Positions 27,090-37,486 are shown, counted from the stretch's first letter. The stretch: 64,000 bases of DNA from Komagataella phaffii GS115 (GCF_000027005.1 NC_012965.1:917001-981000), one strand, 5' to 3'. Made by a program: numbers and translations. Notes: generated by a model not told the origin, from the letters alone.

Positions 27090-29534
27090 ATGAAGTTTAG
27101 TCATTCTCTTCAGTTTAATGCGGTACCAGAATGGTCCACTAAGTACATCTCGTACTCGACATTAAAAAAGCTTATCTACTCTTTGCAGCGAGATTATGTC
27201 AACAGTGGAGCACTTTCCAAGACTACTACGCCTTATGACAGTGAGCAGGAACCTTTGAGAAGCAGATTCAAAGACTCTGATCCTGTAGATGTCTTTTTCA
27301 AGGCACTGGACAAGGAGCTGCGTAAGATCGATACCTTCTACAAACAGAAGGAAAAGCACATTTATAAAGATTTTGATGAGATAATAAGAGAAATTGAAGA
27401 ATTCGAATCTTCTTACAAAAACTCAACGATGCAGGACGAGCCAGTTCGTAAAAGACTAAGAGATTTGATTGGAACTATCAAATCAAACGACTTCGCAACC
27501 GATGAAACAGGTGCGGTATCATCTTCAAGATTTTCAATCAACTCAGCAAACGATAGTAACTGTCATAGCTACGATAATTTGAAATCCCTTGTTCAGAGAA
27601 GAACCTCCAGGCCAGAGCTTTTCGATGATGATGACTTTAACCTTGATTTTAGCACTCAAGTCACCATTACCACTAAGAAAAGCTTAACTGGTATTTATGT
27701 CGCACTTAGCGAATTGAAGTCTTTCATTGAGTTGAATCAGATAGGGTTTTCGAAAGCCTTGAAGAAGTTCGATAAATCGTTGGAAACAGAGGTTAAGGCA
27801 GAATATTTGGCAAAGCTGCCTGAAGTCTCTTATATTTTCAAACCATCAACTCTAGATACTTTGAACAAAAAAATTGCCTCCGTTATCTCTATCTACTCTC
27901 TTTTGGTTACGGACAGCGACTTCAATCTTGCCAAATCAGAATTAAGATCCCATTTAAGAGAACATATTGTTTGGGAGAGAAACACCGTCTGGAGAGATAT
28001 GTTGGGGATGGAGAGAAAGACACAAGCTGCTAATCTTGAAGAGGTCAAAGGCACCCCTGATGGAATTCCTATTGCAAGCAGCATCAATGTTTCGCTGGGC
28101 GCTGGAAGGTATCTTAGAATTCCAATTATTTTGGTTTCTCAAACAGTACTTAAAGGCTCTGCAATTGCGTTCCTGTCAATCTTGCTTCTCTTCCTTTCTC
28201 CATTTGAAGATACTCAGCAAAAGAACTGTTTCGCAATACTGGTCTGCGCATCTTTACTTTGGGCAACAGAAACAATTCCACTATACATTACAGCCCTACT
28301 AATTCCCTTATCAATTGTAGTGTTAGGTGTGCTCAAAGATCCATATGATGACCATGTACTCACCGGAGAAGAAGCTTCAAAGTACATTTTTTCCCAAATG
28401 TGGTCGTCTGTTATAATGTTACTGCTAGGTGGTTTTACACTAGCAGCTGCATTATCCAAGTATCATGTTGACAAGTCCATCTCCACTTGGATCCTTTCAA
28501 AGGCAGGAAATTCTCCTCCGATAGTTCTTTTGACCATTATGGGCGTTTCTCTATTTGCATCGATGTGGGTTAGTAACGTGGCGGCGCCAGTTTTGATGTT
28601 ATCCATCATTCAACCATTGTTGAGAACTCTTCCGACTGGTTCAGTGTTTGCAAAACAGTTGATTTTAGGTATTGCATTGGCATCGAACATTGGAGGCACT
28701 GCTTCCCCTATTGCATCCCCCCAGAATATCGTAGCTTTAGAAAGTATGGATCCTCAACCTTCCTGGGGAGAATGGTTCATTATCGCTCTTCCAGTGGCCG
28801 TTGTAGCATTGGTATTAGTGTGGATTTTATTATTGCTGACATTTCAAAACCAAAAGCATCTAAACTTGGTCTCCATCAAACCAATTGACGCTCCATTTTC
28901 CTTTGCGCAATGGTACATTGTATTTGTTACCATGATCACCATTATTCTCTGGTGTTTGCAATCCAAATTGAGTTATATCTTTGGAGAAATGGGAATTATT
29001 GCAATTATACCCATCATTGCCTTTTACTCCGCTGGTCTACTGGTCACTGAGGATATTAATAACTATCCCTGGAATATTGTCCTTCTAGCAATGGGTGGTA
29101 TTGCCTTGGGTAAAGCTGTCTCATCTTCTGGGTTACTGGCTCATATTGCAAAAGCGATTCAAGCTCAAGTGATGGACTTGGATATTTTTTCCATTTCACT
29201 TGTTTTTGGTTTACTGGTCTTAGTGGTGGCCACATTTGTTTCTCACACTGTTGCAGCCTTGATCATTGTACCATTGGCAGCCGAAATCGGAAATGCTTTA
29301 CCAGAGCCACATCCCAGGATTTTAATCATGATTACAGCATTGATGTGCTCAATGGCTATGGGTTTGCCAACTTCAGGGTTTCCCAACGTTGCTGCTGTGT
29401 GTCAACTGGATGAAATTGGAGTACCGTATTTGACTGTTGGAACATTTATCACGAGAGGTGTTCCAGCTTCTGTAATTTGCTATGGCATTGTGATTTTGAT
29501 TGGCTTCTTCATCATGAAGATCATAAACTTCTAG
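27090..29534 (+). CDS. PHO90: SPX-domain low-affinity phosphate transporter (Pho87/Pho90 type)
   Basis: From the ATG at 27090 (814 aa) the protein opens with MKFSHSLQFNAVPEWSTKYI, the canonical SPX start, and KKLIYSLQRDY follows. The SPX domain spans about 1-290 and binds inositol pyrophosphates as a phosphate gauge. The rest, from about 345, has some twelve hydrophobic segments of the SLC13/DASS family, with SNIGGTASPIASPQN near 535 and a second GLPTSGFPN motif near 760. Yeast Pho90 (881) and Pho87 (923) share this architecture, so the gene name is one of two. I prefer 27090 over the in-frame ATG at 26856 because SPX domains sit at the N-terminus. Confidence 0.9.
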   Translation: MKFSHSLQFNAVPEWSTKYISYSTLKKLIYSLQRDYVNSGALSKTTTPYDSEQEPLRSRFKDSDPVDVFFKALDKELRKIDTFYKQKEKHIYKDFDEIIREIEEFESSYKNSTMQDEPVRKRLRDLIGTIKSNDFATDETGAVSSSRFSINSANDSNCHSYDNLKSLVQRRTSRPELFDDDDFNLDFSTQVTITTKKSLTGIYVALSELKSFIELNQIGFSKALKKFDKSLETEVKAEYLAKLPEVSYIFKPSTLDTLNKKIASVISIYSLLVTDSDFNLAKSELRSHLREHIVWERNTVWRDMLGMERKTQAANLEEVKGTPDGIPIASSINVSLGAGRYLRIPIILVSQTVLKGSAIAFLSILLLFLSPFEDTQQKNCFAILVCASLLWATETIPLYITALLIPLSIVVLGVLKDPYDDHVLTGEEASKYIFSQMWSSVIMLLLGGFTLAAALSKYHVDKSISTWILSKAGNSPPIVLLTIMGVSLFASMWVSNVAAPVLMLSIIQPLLRTLPTGSVFAKQLILGIALASNIGGTASPIASPQNIVALESMDPQPSWGEWFIIALPVAVVALVLVWILLLLTFQNQKHLNLVSIKPIDAPFSFAQWYIVFVTMITIILWCLQSKLSYIFGEMGIIAIIPIIAFYSAGLLVTEDINNYPWNIVLLAMGGIALGKAVSSSGLLAHIAKAIQAQVMDLDIFSISLVFGLLVLVVATFVSHTVAALIIVPLAAEIGNALPEPHPRILIMITALMCSMAMGLPTSGFPNVAAVCQLDEIGVPYLTVGTFITRGVPASVICYGIVILIGFFIMKIINF

Positions 29535-29670
29535 ACCCTCTTTTGTCGAATTCTTTTCATAGATGGATTTGGGCTCTTAAGTAGTAATAGACATCTTTGA
29601 GCATCGCGAACGTATTTCTGGCACATAACTTTATCTGGTATCGTATCTTGGAGATTATTCAGAAGGTGAG

Positions 29671-32340
29671 ATGTCTGAGGGAACTGGTGGTGTTAGCATT
29701 AGAAGGCAGCATATTAACTGGTCAGATGATAGTGATGATGAGCAGAAAAAAGATACCAAACTCGAATCTGTAGATGACTTGGATGATGATGAAAAACAAA
29801 GAGATGAGTTTTCGAAAAGACTGAAAGATCAAGATAAAACTGCGAATAAAGCACCCAAACCACGAGCTGATGATACCACAGATATGAAAGAATTGAGAAG
29901 ACTAGCGAGGGAGCAGTATCTAACTAAAAGAGAGAAGGACAAGTTCCTACTTTTGAAACGAGAGGTTAATGAACTAGAGGAAGATGTAGCCAAGTATGGA
30001 TGGGAGAATTTGACAGAGAAGGAACGCTCTGAAATCAGTTTTAAGAAGGAAATTTTAGAGATCTTTGAGAAAAGATCTGAACTTTTGAAGGACGGAGAAA
30101 ACTACCAATTGCCAGATGATTCCACAGCGGATAGAAAGAGAAAGGCTGATGTACTTTATTCAAAGGAAAAATATGAGGCTACAAAACAAACCAGAGATCA
30201 AGCTTGGGAAAGTCAACAGATTAGAATGGCTACTACTGGAAAAGAACTTAATTTGGAGGAATTTAGCCTGCCAGACAGTAAGAATTATGATTTTGTCTTT
30301 GATGAAAAGTTCCATGTCAATTTCACTGGAAACAGTGAAGAACCGGCTATTAAACAAGCGGAACAGATGGAGATTCAAGATCTTAAGAATCAAGAGATCC
30401 GAAATATCCAACAAACTAGAGAATCCCTTCCTGTTTGCAGGTATAGAGAACAACTTTTAGAGGCCATAAAGGACCACCAAGTACTCATAATTGTCGGTGA
30501 AACAGGATCAGGTAAAACTACTCAACTTCCCCAATTTCTTCATGAAGCTGGGTACACAAAAAATGGAAAAAAAGTAGGATGTACTCAGCCAAGAAGGGTA
30601 GCAGCCATGAGCGTTGCTTCTCGTGTATCCAAAGAAGTTGGCTGTCCTGTTGGAACTACTGTGGGTTACTCTATCAGATTTGACGACAGATCCACTGATC
30701 AGACAGTAATTAAGTATATGACTGATGGTATGTTGTTAAGAGAGTTTCTCAATGACCCTGAATTAAGTAGTTATTCAGCCATGATGATCGATGAGGCTCA
30801 CGAGCGAACACTTCACACTGACATTCTTCTGGGATTAATGAAAGACATCTGTAAATATAGAAAGGATCTGAGATTATTGATCTCGTCAGCTACAATGAAT
30901 GCGGAAAAGTTTAGCAAATTCTTCGACGATGCTCCAATTTTCAACGTCCCTGGAAGAAGATTTCCAGTTGATATTCATTACACCATTCAACCGGAGGCAA
31001 ATTACTTACAAGCTGCGATAACTACAATATTTCAAATACATACGAACCAAAAAGAAACTCCTGGGGATATATTGGTATTTCTAACAGGCCAGGATGAAAT
31101 TGAATACATGCAAGAAAACATAACCGACATATGTCGCAAACTGGGGTCCAAAATTCAAGAAATGATCATTTGCCCAATTTATGCCAATCTTCCCCCTGAA
31201 ATGCAACAGAAAATATTTGAGAAGACTCCTCCCAATGCAAGGAAAGTCGTCTTAGCTACTAATATCGCAGAGACATCAATTACCATTGACGGCATCAAAT
31301 ATGTCATCGACCCAGGATTTGTTAAAGAGAATGTCTACAATCCTGCAACTGGTATGGAGAGTCTGGTGGTGACTCCATGCTCCCAAGCATCCGCTGATCA
31401 AAGGGCAGGTCGAGCAGGAAGAGTGGGCCCGGGTAAATGTTTCAGATTGTATACGAAGTGGTCCTACGACAACGAACTGCCTAAAAATCCTACTCCAGAG
31501 ATTCTAAGGACGAACCTTACCAGTGTGGTTTTATTATTGCTGACTTTGGGGATCAACGATCTCTTGCATTTCGATTTCATGGATGCACCTTCTCCAGAGG
31601 CCTTGATGAAGTCTCTGGAGTTACTGTATTCTCTAGGAGGGCTAAACGAAAAAGGCCGGTTGACAAAAACAGGAAGGCAAATGGCCGAGTTTCCAACGGA
31701 TCCTATGCTAGCAAGGACTCTACTTGCCAGTGATCAATACAATTGTGTTCAGGAAGTTTTGACTATAGTTTCCATGTTGGGAGAATCTAGTGCCTTATTC
31801 TTCAGACCAAAGAAAAACAAAGCTATGGCTGATAAGGCCAAGCAAGCATTCGTAGTCGAGAACGGAGGGGACCATATGGTATTGCTAACAATCTTCAATC
31901 AATGGGTGGACACAGGATATTCATATCAGTGGTGCAAGGATAACTTCCTGCAATTTAAATCGCTATCAAGGGCTAGAAACGTCCGAGATCAGTTAGAAAG
32001 AGTGTGCGACAGAGTTGAAATATTGAATCACAAAGAAAAATCCGAACACGGAATCTCAAACCCAGGACAGGATAGCAAAAACAGCAAACTACTGCCGATT
32101 CAACGAGCGTTCATCGCCGGTTTCTTCCCTAATACAGCTAAACTGTCTAAAAGTGGGACTTATAAGTCGTTAAAGGAAAACCAGTTAGTGTACATTCATC
32201 CTTCCTCGACATTATTTAAAGCTGTACCACCTCCAAGGTATGTTATCTATCATGAATTAGTCTTAACGAGCCAGCAGTTCATGAGAAACTGTATCCCCGT
32301 TGAAGAAAGACTTCTTACCCCATATTTGAATAGAATGTGA
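29671..32340 (+). CDS. PRP2: Pre-mRNA splicing DEAH-box RNA helicase Prp2 (DHX16)
   Basis: The 889-residue protein shows the full DEAH/RHA helicase set: GETGSGKT (276-283), TQPRRVAAMSVA, DEAHERT (from 374), SATMNAEKF, LTGQDEIE, TNIAETSITIDG and QRAGRAGRVGPGKC. Winged-helix, ratchet and OB-fold regions follow to the C-terminus. The N-terminal part, with EQYLTKREKDK and the LNLEEFSLPDSKNYDFVFD segment, matches Prp2/DHX16 rather than Prp16, Prp22 or Prp43, and the length agrees with yeast Prp2 (876). Prp2 remodels the activated spliceosome before the first catalytic step. One spliced gene is visible in this window, at 40064. Confidence 0.93.
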   Translation: MSEGTGGVSIRRQHINWSDDSDDEQKKDTKLESVDDLDDDEKQRDEFSKRLKDQDKTANKAPKPRADDTTDMKELRRLAREQYLTKREKDKFLLLKREVNELEEDVAKYGWENLTEKERSEISFKKEILEIFEKRSELLKDGENYQLPDDSTADRKRKADVLYSKEKYEATKQTRDQAWESQQIRMATTGKELNLEEFSLPDSKNYDFVFDEKFHVNFTGNSEEPAIKQAEQMEIQDLKNQEIRNIQQTRESLPVCRYREQLLEAIKDHQVLIIVGETGSGKTTQLPQFLHEAGYTKNGKKVGCTQPRRVAAMSVASRVSKEVGCPVGTTVGYSIRFDDRSTDQTVIKYMTDGMLLREFLNDPELSSYSAMMIDEAHERTLHTDILLGLMKDICKYRKDLRLLISSATMNAEKFSKFFDDAPIFNVPGRRFPVDIHYTIQPEANYLQAAITTIFQIHTNQKETPGDILVFLTGQDEIEYMQENITDICRKLGSKIQEMIICPIYANLPPEMQQKIFEKTPPNARKVVLATNIAETSITIDGIKYVIDPGFVKENVYNPATGMESLVVTPCSQASADQRAGRAGRVGPGKCFRLYTKWSYDNELPKNPTPEILRTNLTSVVLLLLTLGINDLLHFDFMDAPSPEALMKSLELLYSLGGLNEKGRLTKTGRQMAEFPTDPMLARTLLASDQYNCVQEVLTIVSMLGESSALFFRPKKNKAMADKAKQAFVVENGGDHMVLLTIFNQWVDTGYSYQWCKDNFLQFKSLSRARNVRDQLERVCDRVEILNHKEKSEHGISNPGQDSKNSKLLPIQRAFIAGFFPNTAKLSKSGTYKSLKENQLVYIHPSSTLFKAVPPPRYVIYHELVLTSQQFMRNCIPVEERLLTPYLNRM

Positions 32341-32499
32341 ATTGAAGTCACGAGACTGCACCGCTCTCAATTAGGTAAGATTATTTTTTTGGACACCCCC
32401 GCGCGTTACTCCTATAGCCTTAAACTCGTTGATCAATCAGGGGAAAACCATCCAACTCATATACGGACGGAAGAAAGCATTTATTCAATTGACTAGCTC

Positions 32500-34038
32500 A
32501 TGAAGGATGATTGCGATAAACTATCTTCCGAAATGGCGCATACTCGAGAAACTGAAGCTGAAAGAAATGAAAAAAGAAGAAAGGTAGACCGGCAATTTAA
32601 CATCGGCACGGCCAACACGTACTTCAATGAAGTGGACGATTATATGATTTCGTCCTTCACGGAATCATCTGACAGAATCGTGTCACAACGAAATTCTATG
32701 CCCAGTTCGCCTCCAAGAATAGACGAACTGGATTCTCTTTCAAGTTCTTCTCCCATTGATGTTGTCGCTCCTGAGTCTCAACCTATTCCCATGCAACTCA
32801 CGTTCTCTCAGTTGGCCCGAAAAAATCTCTCGTCAGAAGACACATTGGAATTGGATATCGATAACTATGGAAGAGTCTCGGGAGTCAGAAATTGTGAACT
32901 TTACTCAACTAGCCCCACTAAAGATCATGACATGGGTCATCGGGAATTTCTTTACAAAGACTCGGCAGAAGCCCAACGGGAAGCTGTTAAAGTACTCCGC
33001 ATGGTTTTTGATGAGGATAATGAGAATAAAATTGACCTAGAAAGGTTTGGGCTTACTTCTATACCTGATGAGTTCGAAGATTTTAAGGATTCGATAATGG
33101 TGAATGACTCTGGCCATCTTTCGTCTCCTCAATTACATGTTTTCCTTGGCCATAATCACCTTAGTAGCCTGAGCCATAGTTTATTCCAAGTTCCTTTTAT
33201 TGATGTTTTATCCTTAAGGTTTAATCATCTAACTAGAATACCAGGCAACATAAAGAAGCTGACTCAATTAAGGTACTTGGCACTGGGTAATAACAATATA
33301 GTCCACTTGCCGCATTCGATCTTGAAGCTGGATAAACTGCAAGTTTTTTCTCTACGTCCTAACCCTTTGAAAGAGCCTAGTGAAGGTGATATCGAACTGA
33401 ATTTGAAACCTGGTCCGCGGTATGCTAGTCGAATCAGATGGTCCAACAAGCGAAAATCATCTAAAATTATGCCTAGGCTAAACAAAGCCTATAGTAGTTT
33501 TGGTGGTGACCTCTCATTACTCGAGAAGTCAACATCTTCTCCAAAGTCAGTCCTTGAACAAGAACGGGGCCCCTACCTGTCTCCAAATCGGACACCTAAT
33601 CTACTTAACGAACAAACTACCATTTCGGAGGCTTTTGCTGATGAAAGGGATTTTGATTCACAAGAGCAAGAGCTAATTAAGAACTCTACATCATATGTCC
33701 CACGACTTACAGAACTAGCATTGAGATGTATATCAAACTATAGAATATCGATTTCCGAAGCTAAACAGTGGAAAAAAAGTACCAGCAAATACATATTAAA
33801 GATGGCCTCAAAGGCACTAATCCAAGGTACGAATGGCGAATCTTGTGGATCATGCGAGAATATTATTATAGAGCCTGTAGCTGCAGTTTATGAGTGGTGG
33901 GACATTGCCGATGCTAAGAATGTCCCAATCAGAAGACATTTTTGTTCTAAGATGTGTGCTATTAAATGGGAGTCAGCCATTCAAGAAATGACAGAAGGCA
34001 CTCACAAGAAAGGGAGTTCTCAAATTAATTCGACATAA
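32500..34038 (+). CDS. Leucine-rich repeat protein with C-terminal Cys/His (zinc-like) segment
   Basis: The 512-residue protein is not one I can name. An acidic, Ser-rich N-terminus carries the basic KRRK near 26. A short LRR block lies at about 205-290, with LHVFLGHNHLSSL, IDVLSLRFNHLTRIP, LRYLALGNNNIVHLP and LQVFSLRPNPL. After a Ser-rich linker, a conserved-looking end segment includes YVPRLTELALRCIS near 400 and then CGSC (about 448-451) and HFCSKMC (about 481-487), a pattern fit to bind zinc. An ATG at 32533 is a possible alternative start. The last 19 bases overlap the end of the convergent BAR-SH3 gene. Confidence 0.8.
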   Translation: MKDDCDKLSSEMAHTRETEAERNEKRRKVDRQFNIGTANTYFNEVDDYMISSFTESSDRIVSQRNSMPSSPPRIDELDSLSSSSPIDVVAPESQPIPMQLTFSQLARKNLSSEDTLELDIDNYGRVSGVRNCELYSTSPTKDHDMGHREFLYKDSAEAQREAVKVLRMVFDEDNENKIDLERFGLTSIPDEFEDFKDSIMVNDSGHLSSPQLHVFLGHNHLSSLSHSLFQVPFIDVLSLRFNHLTRIPGNIKKLTQLRYLALGNNNIVHLPHSILKLDKLQVFSLRPNPLKEPSEGDIELNLKPGPRYASRIRWSNKRKSSKIMPRLNKAYSSFGGDLSLLEKSTSSPKSVLEQERGPYLSPNRTPNLLNEQTTISEAFADERDFDSQEQELIKNSTSYVPRLTELALRCISNYRISISEAKQWKKSTSKYILKMASKALIQGTNGESCGSCENIIIEPVAAVYEWWDIADAKNVPIRRHFCSKMCAIKWESAIQEMTEGTHKKGSSQINST

Positions 34039-35213
34039 TTAGAGGGGAAATTCCCAACTTTCCCGTTCAATTCTCCTTTCCACCATGAACCCTCTTGTTT
34101 GAGTACCTTAATATGATCACCCCTTTTGAACGATAGGTCTTGATCATTAATCTTTTCAAAATTATACCCTGCAACACATACTAAATCCTTATCTTCCTGT
34201 ACGATTTTTAGACCTGAATAATTTGTAACAATAGTCGAAGCTGAAGGGATATTAGAGGCCACATTTCGTAGATTCTTCTCGTAGAAATGACATATTTTCA
34301 GGGAATCAACTTGAAGAGCGACTGGCGCATGTTTGGCCTTAAATACGGAAACTAATTCCATGTTTTTTGTTGTTGTACTATAATGACTTTGGTCCGCATC
34401 ATGAAGGTTAATATCACGTTCTAAGGACTTGAGCTTGTTCTGTAGTTCATAAAATACTGTCAATGTGCCGAAATAGATCACTTGGAGAATGTTCTCAATT
34501 ATACTCTTGGAAATCACCAAATAGACAGGAAGCTCTTGCTTAATCACTCTGTTTAGTTTGGTAAAGTTTCTTTCACATACTGTTAACTTCCTTTCTGTTG
34601 TGAAGATTTTCTGCTGCTCTTTGCAAGTCATTAAATTGCCTTTAGCTTTTAATCTTTCAAGACATAGCATTTCTTTATTTAGGTCCAAAAGTGCATATTC
34701 TCGTTGTCTAAGCAAGCTTGCTACTTCTTTATTATGAGATTCCAACTGTTTCAATCTGCTTCCAACTCTATCATTCAAGGAAGTCAAAACTTCTATGACA
34801 ATTGGTTTGCAATCTTGGAATACCATATTGTACTGATTGATCTTGTTGAGAAATAAACTGTCAATTTCACTTCGAGTTTTCGATGTATCCGCAACTAGAC
34901 TTTTAAGACTTTGACCAGTTTGTAACCCACATTCCACCATAAACTTAGCAGATTCCTCGTACCTCTTCAAAGAAACCTGAAGGTGCTTGCAGTTTGTGAC
35001 TAAGTTTTTGAAGTTGGTTTGCAATCCGATTATTTCATCATCAATTAGAGATGGATTTGTACTGGCAAGATTGGTCCTCTGAAGAAAGATTTGAGGAGCT
35101 CTAATGACATTCTCCTTAACGTCATTCCAATCAACCTTCATCTTTTTGAAATTAAATACGTTGATATGATTCTGTGTAACTGGGTCTAGTTCAGCTGATG
35201 TACATAAACTCAT
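34020..35213 (-). CDS. BAR-SH3 protein, amphiphysin/Rvs167-like
   Basis: The C-terminus is a clear SH3 domain (about 338-395), with AGYNFEKINDQDLSFKRGD, WWKGELNGKVGNFPSNYVEL. The rest is helical with a BAR-domain character (about 40-290). The segment MKVDWNDVKENVIRAPQIFL resembles the amphipathic helix 0 of N-BAR proteins (compare the RAPQ in Rvs167). That makes the internal ATG at 35141 a likely true start, giving 373 residues. Rvs167 is about 480 residues with a long Gly/Pro/Ala linker before its SH3; here that linker is nearly absent, so this may be a paralogue like fission-yeast Hob3/Hob1-type or Bzz-like factors acting in membrane scission or endocytosis. Confidence 0.78.
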   Translation of the reverse strand: MSLCTSAELDPVTQNHINVFNFKKMKVDWNDVKENVIRAPQIFLQRTNLASTNPSLIDDEIIGLQTNFKNLVTNCKHLQVSLKRYEESAKFMVECGLQTGQSLKSLVADTSKTRSEIDSLFLNKINQYNMVFQDCKPIVIEVLTSLNDRVGSRLKQLESHNKEVASLLRQREYALLDLNKEMLCLERLKAKGNLMTCKEQQKIFTTERKLTVCERNFTKLNRVIKQELPVYLVISKSIIENILQVIYFGTLTVFYELQNKLKSLERDINLHDADQSHYSTTTKNMELVSVFKAKHAPVALQVDSLKICHFYEKNLRNVASNIPSASTIVTNYSGLKIVQEDKDLVCVAGYNFEKINDQDLSFKRGDHIKVLKQEGSWWKGELNGKVGNFPSNYVELI

Positions 35214-35245
35214 ATCGCGATGTTAGTAAATATGCTTAAATGTGT

Positions 35246-37486
35246 TCAAGGATGGCCATGATTTGTTCCAGGCCATGCAAATATCTTTTCAGCTAACTTG
35301 GACTCCTCTCTAAAGTTTATTTCATCCTCATGAAGAACATTAAAAACTTTCTGAAGTGTCGAAGGATCAACTGAAGATTCGTTTTTTAACGTGGAATGCT
35401 TGTCAGCCAATAGTTTATCCAAACCTAGAATGACAATTTCAGCAAACTTTCGGTCTATAGGCTTGTGGTGGTAAATTAAGTTTCTTAGCTTTTTAACGAT
35501 TTTGACTGCAGTTAAGTTAGGATCTTCTTTTTTTCCTTTGTGGTTCTTGGAACCTGTGAAGTGCGTCCTTAAAAGGGTAGGTGAGTTTATGACTAGCATC
35601 GCAGCGTAGTAAAGCATCACATGAACGTGTACGGGAACAAACCTTAATGCACTGATTATATCGTTGTCACTGAGTACTAAATTCAAAACTGTTTCGGCCG
35701 CAGACACTGCTATCTGAGAAGACACCTTCAGACTTTCACGCTGTGACACCACTGGAGAGTGAGTAATAAATTCATCATCAGAATCTGAGTCGTCTGAGTC
35801 ACTACTATGACTGTTCTCCTTACAAATTGATACTTGGGCTCTTTTATTTTCGTATTCTGTGTTGCTCAATGACTCATCATCCTCATCTTCATCATCCTTC
35901 CACTCGGGAAATGAAGACCCATCTGTATGCAGCTTCCTCACGGAGAGGGAGTTGATATGCATTTTTGCAAAATTGTAATAAATTAAGGTGGACTTTGAAG
36001 ACCAGATATTATTCGAATGCATGGGGGAAAGTAGCACCGTCCATTGAACCATCCATTTATCCAGTTCAACGTTACTTTTAAACGGGATTCCAAATGAAGC
36101 AGGAGTTAAGAGGTCCCATGCATTTCCTCTAAACACTTCACTGATTGCTTGGTTGTATTCCACTTGAGATACTAGTCTCAAATCAGAATATTTTAACTCG
36201 TGGGACTGGTCAGATGTACTTGAGCCATTCGTCACTTTTGAAGGAGAGTCCGTGTCAGATGAACTTCCTGGAGGACTTCCATTTAGTATCAATTCAGTTG
36301 AAGGGTTTTCTCTCAGGGCTTCACAGTACTTGTCCCTAACACTTTCCGATGAAAGCAATTGTCTACTATGAGTAAGAGCAGGGTCATTAGAACTTAATAG
36401 CGGTTGCCTATTGAAAGCTAGTGACTGATGTCCATCCAGAATGAACAGTAGATACCATAACTTCAAACGATCCTTATCGGATATTGATCTTGAGTTTGAA
36501 TTTCTCCTCTTTCTTTTATTTTTTCTTACTGGGACATTTAGGTTCATATTCTTGGCTAGCTGGAGAGCCAGTCCAGTAAAGATTTGATTCTTTTGAAACC
36601 AGAAACCGGATATACATAATGCAATTATAGTGTTGAAAGCTTCTACTTCGTTATTCGGTGGATTTTGTAAAACGTCCTGAGATAACTTTTCTAAAAGCCC
36701 TTTGAGGGACTCATGTATGTGTTTAAAGTCGATATGATGAATTGAGGATATGCAACAGATGGTAATAAAAAGTATAGGTGAAGTTGCCCTCAACTCATTA
36801 ACCGAATAACTAGAAAGATCAAAACCAAATAGTTGAGGTGTAATGTTTGTATCAAAATAGTCAAACAATATATGAGCATCTTCCAATGTTAGTATTGAGT
36901 CTATAGTAGCCGAAATGGAAGGTTCTTGACTTTTTCCATTCTGCCGATCTCTAAGTAGGCTTAAAATATCGGTGAGAGTGGAGTCAAAGTTTTGCAAACG
37001 GTTCTCCACTGACGACTTCCAACCTTGATTATTTGAATTCTGTATTGGTGTTTCGCTTGCCTGGTTGGTAGAAGTGGTGAGTACCTGCGACGATTGGGGG
37101 TTCAAAATTTTGGAGATATCTGCCTTTTCGGTTGGTCTAAAGTTATTTTTTGAGTTATCCAGTACCTCGTTGACACTTGAGCCGCCAATAACTTTATAGC
37201 TTGGAATTTTGTATTCATAAACACATTGAAGCCCATGGTTTAAACATCTTTTACAGGGAGCATTATCCTGTTCTAAGCTGCTTTCACATTTGATTTTGGA
37301 CTTTCTGCAGCTGTTACAAGCCTTATTTCTTTTCTCTTTGTCATGCCGTATCACTTTGCCGTATAGATGAGTATTAGGTGCAGTGGATGAGTTCGTCTTA
37401 TCTTGAGAAATTTTCTTTTTCTTAGCAGCCGGTTTTATTGACCAGGGAGAGATGGTCAACGATGAGGGTATGTCCTTATCTGACAT
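35246..37486 (-). CDS. Zn2Cys6 transcription factor (746 aa)
   Basis: The zinc cluster is C57-x2-C60-x6-C67-x10-C78-x2-C81-x6-C88 in KRNKACNSCRKSKIKC, after a basic KKKK stretch. The linker ends in EYKIPSYKV. A short predicted coiled coil (WKSSVENRLQNFDSTLTDILSLLRD, about 155-180) and a fungal regulatory domain (about 210-480) follow. An acidic Asp/Ser/Glu stretch (about 535-575) may be an activation domain. I do not recognise the orthologue; the longer middle spacing of the cluster recalls the Leu3/War1 group, but that is weak. Its 3' end is 33 bases from the BAR-SH3 gene's upstream ATG, both on the minus strand. Confidence 0.85.
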   Translation of the reverse strand: MSDKDIPSSLTISPWSIKPAAKKKKISQDKTNSSTAPNTHLYGKVIRHDKEKRNKACNSCRKSKIKCESSLEQDNAPCKRCLNHGLQCVYEYKIPSYKVIGGSSVNEVLDNSKNNFRPTEKADISKILNPQSSQVLTTSTNQASETPIQNSNNQGWKSSVENRLQNFDSTLTDILSLLRDRQNGKSQEPSISATIDSILTLEDAHILFDYFDTNITPQLFGFDLSSYSVNELRATSPILFITICCISSIHHIDFKHIHESLKGLLEKLSQDVLQNPPNNEVEAFNTIIALCISGFWFQKNQIFTGLALQLAKNMNLNVPVRKNKRKRRNSNSRSISDKDRLKLWYLLFILDGHQSLAFNRQPLLSSNDPALTHSRQLLSSESVRDKYCEALRENPSTELILNGSPPGSSSDTDSPSKVTNGSSTSDQSHELKYSDLRLVSQVEYNQAISEVFRGNAWDLLTPASFGIPFKSNVELDKWMVQWTVLLSPMHSNNIWSSKSTLIYYNFAKMHINSLSVRKLHTDGSSFPEWKDDEDEDDESLSNTEYENKRAQVSICKENSHSSDSDDSDSDDEFITHSPVVSQRESLKVSSQIAVSAAETVLNLVLSDNDIISALRFVPVHVHVMLYYAAMLVINSPTLLRTHFTGSKNHKGKKEDPNLTAVKIVKKLRNLIYHHKPIDRKFAEIVILGLDKLLADKHSTLKNESSVDPSTLQKVFNVLHEDEINFREESKLAEKIFAWPGTNHGHP

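Noticed and set aside
35222..35228. TACTAAC branch-like word on the minus strand just upstream of the BAR-SH3 ATG
   Set aside because: The only room for an upstream exon is inside the end of the neighbouring zinc-cluster gene, no good donor is seen, and the BAR domain already starts properly at 35141 or 35213.
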